From assembly GCA_050283925.1 (NCBI GenBank), contig JBNOAI010000007.1, positions 62,001-126,000 on the forward strand: a stretch of 64,000 nt of DNA. The letters are read 5' to 3'. A model generated the notes under the pieces. The model had not been told where the DNA came from, made no database searches, and saw only the letters and a list, made by a program, of their open reading frames with translations. Shown here piece after piece: positions 1 to 9,135 of this stretch. Source of the stretch: ZC4RG25 sp023428365 (GTDB taxonomy: Bacteria; Pseudomonadota; Alphaproteobacteria; Rhizobiales; Hyphomicrobiaceae). Both the position numbers and the translations under genes were made by a program. Positions within the stretch are counted from its first letter, which is position 1, and every line of letters begins with the position of its first letter.

Positions 1-1638
1 GCGCACCATCTGGCCTTCCGCCGATGTACGCTGATCGGAGAGGGAGGTTACGGCCCGGCTGATGCTAGCCCAGGTTCTCTCGTCGTCGAACAATGCGCGT
101 GCTGAACGGATGATCTCGTCGATATGCGGGGTGCCGGACAGATCGCGCGTCGACAACTTCCAGATGGAAGCGAATGCCGAGTTGGACAGCTTCAGGCGTC
201 CGTCGGTGGCAAACACCGCGACGCCTTCTTTCAGGCTGTCCAATGTCTCGCGCTGCACGTCGATCAGCGCGTTATAGCTGCTTTCTAGGGCGTAACGCTC
301 TGTCACGTCATCATAAAGGCGGGTCACGCCGCCGTCGGGGCGCGGTTCGGTGGCCACACGCAGCATGCGTCCGTCGGGCAGGTGCCACCAATCCTCGAGG
401 TCAACACCGCTGCGATAGCAGGCCAGCAGTTTGGTCTTCCAGTTGCGGTAATCGACCATCGACGGCAGGCGCGATGACTCACGCAGCCGATCCAAAATTT
501 CGCTGTCGGTCGGATGGGTTTCGAGCCACTTCGCGTCGATCCCCCAGAGATGCTCGAATGCAGCGTTGAAGAAGCTCAGCCGCTGATCCTTGTTGAAGAT
601 AGCAACGGCTGTGGCGACCTGATCCAGTGTCCGATCGTATGCCGCGACCTGGCGCTCGAGCTCATCCTGGGCCGTTTCAAGCGCTGTGACGTCGATAGCG
701 GCTGCGGCGGTTGAATCATCGAGCGGAACAACGACCACATCGTGAGGTTTGTGCTGACCCGCAACGATCAAGGGGAGCCGTGTTTTGTAGCCCTCATGCT
801 TGACCAAGGCGCGATCGATGGCGGCGCGCTGACGCGACTCCAGCAATTCGATCTGGCGTTCGCGGACCTCGGTTTCGTCGGCGGCTTCGACCGCTGCGAC
901 ATACGCCTTGTTGACCCACTCGATATTGCCGTTGGTCCCTTTCAGCCAGACAGGCATGGGCAGGGCATTGAGCAAGGCGCGGCTGGACCGGATATCGCGA
1001 GCAAGCTGCTGATGCCGGTCGAGAATGCGCAGCAGGTCGCGCTTGTACCCGGCGACGTCCCTCAGTCGAAGCACCGCACGTGACCCTGCCGCCCGACCGT
1101 CGGCCTCCAGATGTCCCCCCGCTGTCGTGTTGAGCAGCAGGTTGAACGGACGACCGTCGGCAAACAGGCTGTCGAGCCCGGCCTTCAACGCATCGGCTGA
1201 TTCCCCGCTAAGCCACGTGCCGAAGCGCAGCAACTCGCGCTGGTCCTCAGGCAGTCCGGCGACGGTAGACAGGGTATGGGCGATGACAGTGAGGCCCTGG
1301 CCCTGTTCCCAGAATACCAGAACCTGCGGTTCGGCTTTGACGATGGCCTCTGCGGTCAACAGGTTGCGGCGTAGCGCCGCTGCCTCGTTTTCAGCGCTGC
1401 GAATGGCCAGGCGTGAGCGGCGAACAGCAAACCAGACGAGGCTAAGGGCCAGCCCCACGGTACCCACGCCGAGCGCGATGGCCAGCAGGTGTCGCACGGT
1501 CAGACCTGCGAATCCGTCGTCACTGCTCTCGATCAGAGCGAGGGTGAGGACGACGATGCAGGCCAGACTCGCGAGCAGAAGGGCCAATAATTCCCGACTA
1601 GTAGCGTCGGTCCGGCTCTGGCGGGCTGCCAACTGCAT
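1..1638 (-). CDS. PAS-domain sensor histidine kinase (3' end beyond window)
   Basis: Partial: the reading frame runs off the left edge of the window, so the kinase core is not seen. The ATG at 1638 is the only start codon between the upstream in-frame stop (about 1709) and the first hydrophobic segment. Two membrane helices lie at about residues 15-35 and 50-70. They are followed by a long cytoplasmic region with repeated PAS-like segments, for example around LNALPMPVWLKGTNG, ATAVAIFNKDQRLSFFN and KEGVAVFATDGRLKLSN. This architecture, next to ahcY, matches the large PAS sensor kinases found at this place in rhizobial genomes. The histidine-kinase assignment is an inference from that family, because the H-box and ATPase domain lie outside the window. 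The signal sensed is unknown. Confidence 0.75.
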   Translation of the reverse strand, partial: MQLAARQSRTDATSRELLALLLASLACIVVLTLALIESSDDGFAGLTVRHLLAIALGVGTVGLALSLVWFAVRRSRLAIRSAENEAAALRRNLLTAEAIVKAEPQVLVFWEQGQGLTVIAHTLSTVAGLPEDQRELLRFGTWLSGESADALKAGLDSLFADGRPFNLLLNTTAGGHLEADGRAAGSRAVLRLRDVAGYKRDLLRILDRHQQLARDIRSSRALLNALPMPVWLKGTNGNIEWVNKAYVAAVEAADETEVRERQIELLESRQRAAIDRALVKHEGYKTRLPLIVAGQHKPHDVVVVPLDDSTAAAAIDVTALETAQDELERQVAAYDRTLDQVATAVAIFNKDQRLSFFNAAFEHLWGIDAKWLETHPTDSEILDRLRESSRLPSMVDYRNWKTKLLACYRSGVDLEDWWHLPDGRMLRVATEPRPDGGVTRLYDDVTERYALESSYNALIDVQRETLDSLKEGVAVFATDGRLKLSNSAFASIWKLSTRDLSGTPHIDEIIRSARALFDDERTWASISRAVTSLSDQRTSAEGQMVR

Positions 1639-1783
1639 TGCGTTCCGTGCAAGCTTTTGCCAATTCGCACCTATGGGAACGCAACACGGGGTGCTGTTAA
1701 CTTGGGCTTAAGATGCCCGAATCACTTGGATTATGAGGAGCTTCCTCTGTGCTGGCCAGCGCTGTGGCAGCACGCGGGTCAGC

Positions 1784-1813
1784 AAAAAGCACGGGCCTGC
1801 TGTGGACCCGTGC
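1784..1813 (-). terminator. Rho-independent terminator of ahcY
   Basis: Read on the minus strand, a perfect 7-bp stem GCACGGG/CCCGTGC (1807-1813 and 1789-1795) with an 11-nt loop is followed at once by a run of five T (1788-1784). It lies about 70 bp beyond the ahcY stop codon, in the gap before the sensor kinase gene. Confidence 0.85.
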
Positions 1814-1881
1814 CAATAGTGGATGCAACCTTGGTTGGATGTATGCGATTTTGTTGGAAATCGCACTTGGTATCCCGGCCC

Positions 1882-3288
1882 TCAGTAGCGGTAGTGATCC
1901 GCCTTGAACGGGCCGCTGGCGGAAACGCCGAGGTAATCGGCCTGGATCGGAGAAAGCGTTGTCAGCTTGGCTCCGACCTTGGAGAGATGCAGCATCGCCA
2001 CCTTCTCATCGAGGTGCTTGGGAAGCGTATACACCTCGCGCTTGTACTTGCCGTTGGTGCTGAACAGTTCGATCTGCGCCAGCGTCTGGTTCGTGAACGA
2101 TGCGGACATGACGAACGACGGATGGCCCGTGGCGTTGCCCAGGTTCACCAGTCGGCCTTCCGACAGCAGGATGATGCGCTTGCCATCCGGGAACTCGATC
2201 TCATCGACCTGCGGCTTGACGTTGTCCCACTTGAGGTTCTTGAGGCCGGCGACCTGGATCTCGTTGTCGAAGTGGCCGATGTTGCAGACGATCGCGCGAT
2301 GCTTCATGGCGCGCATGTGATCGATCGTAATGACGTCCTTGTTGCCGGTCGCGGTGACGAAGATGTCGGCGCGCGGAGCGGCGTCTTCCATGGTGACGAC
2401 CTCGTAGCCTTCCATGGCGGCCTGCAGGGCGCAGATCGGGTCGATCTCTGACACCAGCACGCGGCAGCCAGCGTTACGGAGGCTGGCTGCAGAGCCTTTG
2501 CCGACATCGCCGAACCCGGCGACCATGGCGACCTTGCCGGCCATCATCACGTCGGTGCCGCGACGAATGCCGTCGACGAGGCTTTCGCGGCAGCCGTAGA
2601 GGTTATCGAACTTCGACTTGGTGACGCTGTCGTTGACGTTGATCGCCGGCCACAGCAGCTTGCCCTGCTTCTGCATCTCGTAGAGGCGATGCACGCCCGT
2701 CGTCGTCTCCTCGGAGACGCCTTTGATCGACTTGGCGACCTCGGCGAACCAGCCCTTCGGCTTCTCAGCCAGCATTTTCTTCAGCAGCGCGAAGAAGATC
2801 TCTTCTTCCTCTGAGCCTGGCTTGTCGAGGAACGCTGTATCGCCGTTCTCGGCGCGCAGACCAAGATGGACGAACATCGTGGCATCGCCGCCGTCGTCCA
2901 GGATCATGTTCGGATAGCCGCCGCCGTGCCAGTCGAACAGCTTCGCGGTGTAGTCCCAGTAATCCTTGAGGGTTTCGCCCTTGATGGCGAACACCGGCAC
3001 GCCGGCTGCGGCGATCGCGGCGGCAGCGTGATCCTGGGTCGAGTAGATGTTGCACGACACCCAGCGGACTTCTGCGCCGAGTGCGACCAGCGTTTCGATC
3101 AGAACGGCGGTCTGAATGGTCATATGCAGGGAGCCGGCAATGCGAGCACCCTTCAGGGGCTTGGCCGCGCCATATTCCTCGCGCGTGGCCATCAGGCCGG
3201 GCATTTCGGTCTCGGCGATGGAGATTTCCTTGCGGCCCCAATCCGCGAGTTTGATGTCCTTCACGGCGTATTCGGCAGCAATCGGCAT
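1882..3288 (-). CDS. ahcY: Adenosylhomocysteinase (S-adenosylhomocysteine hydrolase)
   Basis: 468 aa. It hydrolyses S-adenosylhomocysteine to adenosine and homocysteine in the cytoplasm, removing the inhibitory product of SAM-dependent methyltransferases. The protein carries the NAD-binding glycine motif GFGDVGKGSA and the family segments ALGAEVRWVSCNIYSTQDH, VNDSVTKSKFDNLYGCRES and NIGHFDNEI, and ends in the conserved KADHYRY, so it is full length. The frame is open for 60 codons further upstream, but the ATG at 3288 starts the conserved N-terminus and is preceded by a GAGGA ribosome site. It has its own terminator and a palindromic operator-like site upstream, so it is probably transcribed alone. 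Confidence 0.97.
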   Translation of the reverse strand: MPIAAEYAVKDIKLADWGRKEISIAETEMPGLMATREEYGAAKPLKGARIAGSLHMTIQTAVLIETLVALGAEVRWVSCNIYSTQDHAAAAIAAAGVPVFAIKGETLKDYWDYTAKLFDWHGGGYPNMILDDGGDATMFVHLGLRAENGDTAFLDKPGSEEEEIFFALLKKMLAEKPKGWFAEVAKSIKGVSEETTTGVHRLYEMQKQGKLLWPAINVNDSVTKSKFDNLYGCRESLVDGIRRGTDVMMAGKVAMVAGFGDVGKGSAASLRNAGCRVLVSEIDPICALQAAMEGYEVVTMEDAAPRADIFVTATGNKDVITIDHMRAMKHRAIVCNIGHFDNEIQVAGLKNLKWDNVKPQVDEIEFPDGKRIILLSEGRLVNLGNATGHPSFVMSASFTNQTLAQIELFSTNGKYKREVYTLPKHLDEKVAMLHLSKVGAKLTTLSPIQADYLGVSASGPFKADHYRY

Positions 3289-3389
3289 CTCAGGTCCTCG
3301 ATCGATCCGGTGATGGGTTCGGCACGGGCGTTGGATACGCAAGTACCAGCAGCGGCTTCTATAGCTGCCAGAGCCGCCCGTTGCAACAA

Positions 3390-3411
3390 GACATAAAGAC
3401 ATTGTTATGTC
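3390..3411. promoter_or_regulatory. Inverted repeat upstream of ahcY, possible SAH/methionine-regulator operator
   Basis: A 22-bp near-palindrome with perfect 7-bp arms GACATAA and TTATGTC lies about 100 bp upstream of the ahcY start. Its left half reads GACATAAAGAC. From memory, ArsR-family regulators of the SAH/methionine cycle (SahR type) in alphaproteobacteria bind ATAAAGAT-type palindromes, which this resembles. The site is seen directly; the regulator is an inference. Confidence 0.45.
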
Positions 3412-3607
3412 TCGTGCCGATTGAGCGACCAGCGAACCTCGCCGACCCTTGGTAAATGCGGGCCTCAAAACGGCAAGAAATCATCAACCAAATTGGCACA
3501 AATACCGGCCGATGCATCGGAACCGCGATTTCCCGTTTACACCGAAGAAAGGATGACCACGGCAGATTGCCTCGCAAGGGATTGGTCCAGGTGTGAGGCG
3601 TTTTCCA

Positions 3608-5008
3608 ATGAGTGTGGGTCCAGCGTGGCCTTGTCTGCGCATGTTCCGCGGTCTTCGAGGGCCGCGCGGACTTTTAAGGTCATTTACGAAATCAGAATCC
3701 GGCAACATCGCCATGATGTTCGGATTAACGATTATGATCATCTTCGGCGTCGTCGGCGGTGCCGTCGATTATGGGCGTTGGCTCAACGCGCGCCAGCAGA
3801 CTCAGCACGCGATCGATGCGGCAGTTCTGGCAGCGGGCCGTGTCCTGCAAACCTCTGGCGGCGATGCAGCATCCGCGCTGGATACGGCGCAGCTCTACTA
3901 CGATCAGCTCAAATCGCACATCACCTCGACGGACACGATCAGCTTTGAGCTGGCGGACGAGGGATCAGCGATCCAGGCGGTCGGCGATGCGGCCGTGACC
4001 ACGCCGTTCCTGAACGTCATCGGCATCGAAAAGCTGCCGGTCTACACGGCCGCCAAGGCAATCCTGGCGGCTGGCGGCAATACCGAGACGAACATCGAGG
4101 TCGGTATGATGCTCGATGTCACCGGTTCGATGGCGGGCAACAAGATCAAGGATCTCAAGCTTGCAGCCAAGGATCTCATCAAGATCGTGGTTTGGGACAA
4201 TCAGTCAGAATACACGTCCAAGATCGCGATCGCGCCCTTTGCGCCGCGTATCAACGTCGGCTCGTACATCAGCGATGTGACCGGTCTTCCTGAGACCAAA
4301 AAATTCAACAATAACACCCGGAAGCCCATTCAGTGCGTGACGGAGCGGACGGGTAGCGAGGCGTTCACAGACGCCGCGCCCGGCACGAACAAGTATCTCA
4401 GCGCCTACCAGGGCAACAGCGGAAACACCGCGATCAACGATAGCGCCAACTATAGTTCGAACGGGAGTTGCTCGACGCCAACCACCGGGCAGTCAATTCT
4501 GCCGCTCACCAGCAAAAAGGACGATCTGAACGCGAAAATCGATGCGCTTGGGGCCAGTGGTGCTACGGCAGGGCAGCTCGGCACCGCGTGGGCCTGGTAT
4601 CTGGTCTCGCCGAAGTGGGCCAATATCTGGCCGTCGGAAAGCAAGCCGGCTCCCTACAGCGATATCACCACGTTGAGCGATAACGGCCAACCGAAGCTGC
4701 AGAAGATCGTCATCCTGATGAGCGATGGCGTCTACAATACGACGGGTGGCGTGCAGTACGGCGACAGCTCTTCACAGGCGAAAACGATATCCAACAATGC
4801 CGTCAGCATCTGCACCAACATGAAGAACACCGGTATCATTGTTTATTCGGTGGGCTTTGCGCTCGGCGGCAACCAGCTGGCGACGAATACGCTGAAAAAC
4901 TGCGCAACTTCAACGGCGCATTTCTACGACACCACGACCGGCGATCAGCTGCGTCAGGCGTTCCGGGATATCGCGTTGAAAATCTCGACGCTCAGGATCG
5001 CGAGCTGA
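3608..5008 (+). CDS. Tad-type pilus protein with VWA domain (TadG-like)
   Basis: About 466 aa. An N-terminal segment FTKSESGNIAMMFGL leads into a single hydrophobic helix ending in GGAVDYGRWLNARQQTQ, the typical TadE/TadG start with a flank resembling a prepilin. A von Willebrand factor A domain follows, with the metal-site motif DVTGSM near residue 175 and a later IVILMSDGVYN. Such proteins are anchored in the inner membrane and assist Flp/Tad pilus assembly or surface adhesion. A GTG at 3593 is an alternative start; I prefer the ATG at 3608 because GAGG lies about 9 nt upstream. No other tad genes are in the window, so this is an isolated copy, as is common in Hyphomicrobiales. A terminator follows. 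Confidence 0.85.
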   Translation: MSVGPAWPCLRMFRGLRGPRGLLRSFTKSESGNIAMMFGLTIMIIFGVVGGAVDYGRWLNARQQTQHAIDAAVLAAGRVLQTSGGDAASALDTAQLYYDQLKSHITSTDTISFELADEGSAIQAVGDAAVTTPFLNVIGIEKLPVYTAAKAILAAGGNTETNIEVGMMLDVTGSMAGNKIKDLKLAAKDLIKIVVWDNQSEYTSKIAIAPFAPRINVGSYISDVTGLPETKKFNNNTRKPIQCVTERTGSEAFTDAAPGTNKYLSAYQGNSGNTAINDSANYSSNGSCSTPTTGQSILPLTSKKDDLNAKIDALGASGATAGQLGTAWAWYLVSPKWANIWPSESKPAPYSDITTLSDNGQPKLQKIVILMSDGVYNTTGGVQYGDSSSQAKTISNNAVSICTNMKNTGIIVYSVGFALGGNQLATNTLKNCATSTAHFYDTTTGDQLRQAFRDIALKISTLRIAS

Positions 5009-5036
5009 GCGGTATGTAATGACCGGATAAGGAAAG

Positions 5037-5063
5037 AGGGCGTCCGTTTGGGCGCCCTTTTTT
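5037..5063 (+). terminator. Rho-independent terminator after the VWA pilus gene
   Basis: Stem AGGGCG (5037-5042) pairs with CGCCCT (5053-5058) across a 10-nt loop and is followed by TTTTT. It sits 29 bp beyond the TGA, between this gene and the convergent HPr gene. Confidence 0.85.
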
Positions 5064-5071
5064 CGCGGAGC

Positions 5072-5371
5072 TCAACCCCCGTCGACGCATTCCTCGCCGA
5101 AGCCATCTGCGACAAGCGCCGTCAGAGCCTCAAGAGCTTCCGGGCCTTCCGGCCCCTCCGCGATCAGCCGAAGGACGGCGCCTGGCCCAGCGGCCAGCAT
5201 CATGAGACCCATGATTGAGGTTCCGCCTACCGTATTGCCGTCGCGGGTCACCGAAATGCGTGCATCGAACGCCTCAGCGCATTTGACGAACTTCGCCGAG
5301 GCGCGCGCGTGCAGCCCCTTGCGATTGCGGATCGTCACGATCGCCGATGGTTTACGCCTGTCGTGCACCAA
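5072..5371 (-). CDS. HPr-family phosphocarrier protein
   Basis: About 99 aa. Phosphocarrier of the phosphotransferase system. The phospho-accepting histidine is His21 in GLHARASAKF, and the regulatory serine target of HPr kinase is Ser52 in GGTSIMGLM. Both residues are present, so both forms of phosphorylation are possible. The start is a TTG at 5371 or the adjacent GTG at 5368; a GGGGGAT stretch lies just upstream. It lies 14 bp after the EIIA gene and downstream of hprK and chvG, so it probably belongs to the same transcription unit. No enzyme I or sugar permease is nearby, pointing to a regulatory rather than a transport role. Confidence 0.93.
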   Translation of the reverse strand: MVHDRRKPSAIVTIRNRKGLHARASAKFVKCAEAFDARISVTRDGNTVGGTSIMGLMMLAAGPGAVLRLIAEGPEGPEALEALTALVADGFGEECVDGG

Positions 5372-5385
5372 TATCCCCCGCCTGT

Positions 5386-5790
5386 TCAGGGCTCACCAGA
5401 GAGCACCTGCCGAGCGACGCTAATGTATTTGCGTCCGGCTTCTTTGGCCAGATCGACAGCTTTCGCGAGCGGAACGTCTCCGCGCACACTCGTCAGTTTG
5501 ACGAGCATCGGCAGATTGACGCCTGCGATGACTTCGACATTTGCTTCGTCCAGAATCGATATGGATAGATTGCTGGGCGTGCCGCCGAACATGTCCGTGA
5601 GTAGGATGACGCCATCACCGGTGTCGACCTGGCGTACGGCGTCGAGAATTTCCCGACGCCGCGCTTCCATGTCGTCTTCAGGACCGATCGACACGGTTTC
5701 CAGTTGCTGTTGGGGGCCCACAACGTGTTCCAGGGCAGCGCGGAATTCCCGGGCTAACCCACCGTGGGTTACGATCAGAAGTCCGATCAT
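5386..5790 (-). CDS. PTS EIIA component of the mannose/fructose class
   Basis: 134 aa from the ATG at 5790. The N-terminus MIGLLIVTHGG carries the phosphorylated histidine of the EIIA-Man family (THGG). The segment LLTDMFGGTPSNL is the other family hallmark. The open frame extends upstream but without conserved sequence. It forms a cluster with HPr and HprK and has no partnering EIIB/C/D, as in other alphaproteobacterial PTS-Ntr-like regulatory cascades where EIIA accepts phosphate from HPr without moving sugar. What it regulates is unknown here; neighbourhood to ChvG/ChvI suggests crosstalk with cell-envelope and carbon control. Confidence 0.93.
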   Translation of the reverse strand: MIGLLIVTHGGLAREFRAALEHVVGPQQQLETVSIGPEDDMEARRREILDAVRQVDTGDGVILLTDMFGGTPSNLSISILDEANVEVIAGVNLPMLVKLTSVRGDVPLAKAVDLAKEAGRKYISVARQVLSGEP

Positions 5791-5940
5791 CGCTCTCGTG
5801 CTGTTGTATCGGGGCCGGCAATCGTCACTTTCAGCACCCGTATCAGGCCCGCAAACTGGCTGGTACACATCCCAAAACGCCTAGGCCGCGCCATGTTGGC
5901 AAAGTTCGCGCCAATCGCAAGCGGTTTCATATGTCTTGGG

Positions 5941-6444
5941 TTACTTCCCATGCCAAGCGGATGTGACGTCATCGCGCAGCGCCAGGAGCAGCTTGAGCGG
6001 ACTTGAAGCCTCAAACGGTGCCAATGCAAGGCGTCTGACGCCGACGTCCTGAAGATGAACGGACGACGGTTCGGGGAGCCTTTCCACCTGCTCTGGCAGG
6101 ACGAGGTCGACGACAAGTCGAAGCTCGGCGGGCTCTTTCCACGGCATCTCAACGATGCCGACACCGCGAACCTCAAGCCGTCCGCGGATTGTTGGCGGGC
6201 ATCGCAGGAGTAGGCAACCACCGATGGCTTGGACGATAACCTGATCATCCGCAACAAGGATTGCCTGTTCTGGGATGACTGCGGACGCCGGTTGCATGAG
6301 GCAGCGTAGCGCCAAGTCGGATTTGCCTGTTCCGGGCGCACCCCTGATCAACGCAGCGCGACCCGCCAGCGCAATTGCCGTACCATGCAGGAACTCAGGA
6401 CCGTGCCCTGCCACGGTGGGGGTAACTCCTCGTCTGCGGAACAC
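5941..6444 (-). CDS. hprK: Short-form HPr kinase/phosphorylase
   Basis: About 167 aa, the truncated alphaproteobacterial form that lacks the N-terminal domain of the Firmicutes enzyme. The P-loop GAPGTGKSDLALR lies at about residues 35-47, and the family signature EVRGVGIVEMPW at about residues 91-102. It is expected to phosphorylate HPr on Ser52. The first ATG (6444) overlaps the end of chvG by 50 bp. A GTG at 6414, preceded by GAGGAG, is an equally plausible start with a 20-bp overlap. Either overlap suggests translational coupling to the sensor kinase. Confidence 0.92.
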   Translation of the reverse strand: MFRRRGVTPTVAGHGPEFLHGTAIALAGRAALIRGAPGTGKSDLALRCLMQPASAVIPEQAILVADDQVIVQAIGGCLLLRCPPTIRGRLEVRGVGIVEMPWKEPAELRLVVDLVLPEQVERLPEPSSVHLQDVGVRRLALAPFEASSPLKLLLALRDDVTSAWHGK

Positions 6445-8254
6445 ATGGTTTGCCAGCGGGCAGCCGGACTATGAAGCGCGCACCCAGCGGCGGTTCATCC
6501 GCGTCTGCCCCCGGAGCCATCCGGTTTTCCGCCCAGATCTCACCGCCGTGCGCGAGGACGATCTCTCTGGAAATCGACAAGCCGAGGCCCGAATTGTTGC
6601 CGCGACTGCTCTCGGCCGTCGGTCGGTACGTGTAGAACCGCTTGAAGATCTGGTCGAGTGCTGTCGGATCGATGCCGGGTCCGTCATCCTCGACGCAGAG
6701 TTCGATGTAGCCGTTTCCGCGCCGCGCCCGCACCAGAACCGTACCTTCTTCGGGTGAGAATGAAATCGCATTATCGATGACGTTGGTGATGACCTGAGAG
6801 AGTCGGCCCTCATGGCCATTGACCACCAGCCGATCGTCCGCGGTCGACGCCTCGATTTCCAAGGCAATGCTCCGCCCAGTGTCGCTGAGCACGTCTGAGA
6901 ACGTGGAGACGATGCCGCCAAGGACCTCGCACAAGCTGACCGGTTCACTCTGCTGACGCGCCAGTTCCGCGTCCAGTCGCGAGGCGTTGGATACGTCCGT
7001 GATGAGGCGGTTCAAGCGTTTCAGCTCGCTTTGAATCTGTATGATCAGCTGCTGGCGCTGCTCCTCGTTCCGGGCGTAGGTCAGCGATTCCGCCGTAGAG
7101 CGAGCTGCGGTCAGCGGATTCTTCAGTTCATGCGCGACGTCCGCCGCAAACTTCTCACTGGCCTCGATCCGCCGGAATAAAGCCGCTGTCATATTGCGGA
7201 ACGCTGTCGCCATCTGGCCGACCTCGTCGGTGCGATGAGCCAGGTCGGGCAGATTATGTTGCGCCGAGATGTTGCGGCTCACTTGCTCGGCGGCCTCGGA
7301 CAGCCGTCGCATCGGGCCTGCAACCGTTCGCGACAGCAACAGCGTCGCGGCGATGATCGCAACGAATGCGAGCAACGCAATCTTCAGGACGGTCCAGCGC
7401 TCCTGATTGATCACGTCATCGATCTCGCCGGGCTTGCTCGACAAGAGCAGCACACCCTGCACCGAACGGGCACGCTGAATAGGAACCGCGATCGACACGA
7501 TCTGCTCGCCCTGGTTCGTCAGCAGCAACATCGGCGTGGTCGTACCCGACATAGCCATCCGGACTTCGGGGTAGAAGTTACCGTTGGCGTTGCCGATTTC
7601 GCGATAGACCGGCAGGTCGGCGTTCAAGAACAGCTTGGTCAGACGCGTCCACAGGTTCTTGGTTCTGGGCTTCGACTGAGACGTTCTGGGCGTCGCGACC
7701 TGTCCGCGCGACAGAAGCTGCGAGGAGTCGGCGACCAGCGTGCCGTCGCGGCCATAGATGCGCGCGCGATTTTCGGTTGGTTGGACCAGACGACGCAGAA
7801 TAGGCGTGATCCGCTCCGGCCGGATGGAGAGCTGCAGGGACGCGAAGCTATCATCCCGGAACGGGATCATCGCATCTTCGGTCGTCATCAGTCGGTCAGG
7901 GTCGAGAACAATGCGCTCGGTATCGACAGAGGCGTTCGCGGCGATGGCTGCGGCGATAATTTCGCCCTGGCTTTTCAGGCTTTCGCGCTTGGCATCGATC
8001 AGCCAGACGTTGTGTTGGCTGAGATAAAGGATGCCGCCGACCAGGATCAGCAGTCCGAACAGGTTCGATACGAGAATCCGCCGCGCAAGACTGCCGGTGA
8101 CGAGCTGCATCGCACGGCTACGCATCACGCGCTCGCCCACAACGACCAGCGCGCTCCTCACCGGCTGCAGCGCGTAGTGAACTCTCAGTACATAATCCCT
8201 GGTGGCCTGCCAAACGCCGACGGCAGGCTCACGCGGCTCGATCTCGAGTGCCAT
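6395..8254 (-). CDS. chvG: Membrane sensor histidine kinase ChvG
   Basis: 619 aa from the ATG at 8254. Order of parts: a first membrane helix (ILVSNLFGLLILVGGILYL), a periplasmic sensor region of about 200 residues, a second helix (VLKIALLAFVAIIAATLLL), a HAMP linker, the H-box FAADVAHELKNPLTAARS, then an ATPase domain with NVIDNAISFSP, DDGPGID and NSGLGLSI. With ChvI it forms the acid- and envelope-responsive system of Hyphomicrobiales. A TTG at 8272 overlapping the chvI stop is an alternative start; its GGAGG is only 1 nt away, so I prefer the ATG. The periplasmic part includes SRGQVATPRTSQSKPRTKN, a basic insertion. Confidence 0.93.
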   Translation of the reverse strand: MALEIEPREPAVGVWQATRDYVLRVHYALQPVRSALVVVGERVMRSRAMQLVTGSLARRILVSNLFGLLILVGGILYLSQHNVWLIDAKRESLKSQGEIIAAAIAANASVDTERIVLDPDRLMTTEDAMIPFRDDSFASLQLSIRPERITPILRRLVQPTENRARIYGRDGTLVADSSQLLSRGQVATPRTSQSKPRTKNLWTRLTKLFLNADLPVYREIGNANGNFYPEVRMAMSGTTTPMLLLTNQGEQIVSIAVPIQRARSVQGVLLLSSKPGEIDDVINQERWTVLKIALLAFVAIIAATLLLSRTVAGPMRRLSEAAEQVSRNISAQHNLPDLAHRTDEVGQMATAFRNMTAALFRRIEASEKFAADVAHELKNPLTAARSTAESLTYARNEEQRQQLIIQIQSELKRLNRLITDVSNASRLDAELARQQSEPVSLCEVLGGIVSTFSDVLSDTGRSIALEIEASTADDRLVVNGHEGRLSQVITNVIDNAISFSPEEGTVLVRARRGNGYIELCVEDDGPGIDPTALDQIFKRFYTYRPTAESSRGNNSGLGLSISREIVLAHGGEIWAENRMAPGADADEPPLGARFIVRLPAGKPCVPQTRSYPHRGRARS

Positions 8255-8268
8255 CGACCCCCCGGGGT

Positions 8269-8976
8269 TCAAGCCTCCTTGAATCTATAGCCGACACCGT
8301 AAAGTGTCTCGATCACATCGAAGTCGTCGTCTACTTGCTTGAACTTCTTGCGCAATCTCTTGATGTGGCTATCGATCGTGCGGTCATCGACGTAGACTTG
8401 ATCGTCATAGGCGGCATCCATCAGGGCGTCGCGCGTCTTGACGACTCCCGGACGGGTGGCGAGCGCCTGAAGAATGAGAAATTCAGTCACCGTCAGCGTC
8501 ACTGGCCTGTTATCCCAGTGGCAGGTATGGCGCTCCGGGTCCAGGCGCAGCTTGCCACGCTCCAGCACACGGGCGGCTTCCGCCTGCGCATTGGCGGCGT
8601 CCTTCGGCTGGAAGCGCCGCAGGATCGCCTTTACGCGCTCAACCACCAGACGCTGCGAGAACGGTTTCGCAATGTAATCGTCGGCGCCCATCTTCAGGCC
8701 GAACAGCTCATCAATCTCCTCATCCTTGGAGGTGAGGAAGATGACGGGCATGTCGGACTGCTGGCGAACGCGCCGCAGCAACTCCATCCCGTCCATCCGC
8801 GGCATCTTGATATCGAAGATGCCGAGATCTGCCGTCTCTTCGGTCAGAGCCTCGAGGGCTGCTACGCCGTCGTTATAGGTTCGTACCTTGTAGCCCTCGG
8901 CCTCAAGGGCCATTCTCAGCGACGTCAGAATGTTCCGCTCGTCGTCGACGAGAACAATCGTACTTTTCTCTTTCAT
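8269..8976 (-). CDS. chvI: Response regulator ChvI (OmpR/PhoB family)
   Basis: 235 aa. The receiver domain carries the acidic pair in VLVDDE, the phosphorylated aspartate in FDIKMPRMDG and the conserved lysine in KPFS. The C-terminal winged helix has the OmpR-type end YDDQVYVDDRTIDSHIKRLR and IETLYGVGYRF. The frame is open upstream, but the ATG at 8976 begins the conserved MKEKSTIVLVDDE and follows AAGGGA. Its stop lies just before chvG, so the two are co-transcribed. Divergent to the HugZ-like gene, with 159 bp between them holding both promoters. In rhizobia ChvI controls envelope, exopolysaccharide and acid-response genes. Confidence 0.95.
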   Translation of the reverse strand: MKEKSTIVLVDDERNILTSLRMALEAEGYKVRTYNDGVAALEALTEETADLGIFDIKMPRMDGMELLRRVRQQSDMPVIFLTSKDEEIDELFGLKMGADDYIAKPFSQRLVVERVKAILRRFQPKDAANAQAEAARVLERGKLRLDPERHTCHWDNRPVTLTVTEFLILQALATRPGVVKTRDALMDAAYDDQVYVDDRTIDSHIKRLRKKFKQVDDDFDVIETLYGVGYRFKEA

Positions 8977-9135
8977 GGTCCCTTGCCCTGGACGTGGTGG
9001 GGACGGCTCTATGGCGCGTCTATGTGGGAAATGTGGCACTAACGTTTGTGCCAAGCCCAGATTGAATATTAGCTGAATAGGCTAGCCTGCACAGCGAGGC
9101 AAGCCAACGCGGTCAACAGGAATCGGTCAACCCCG

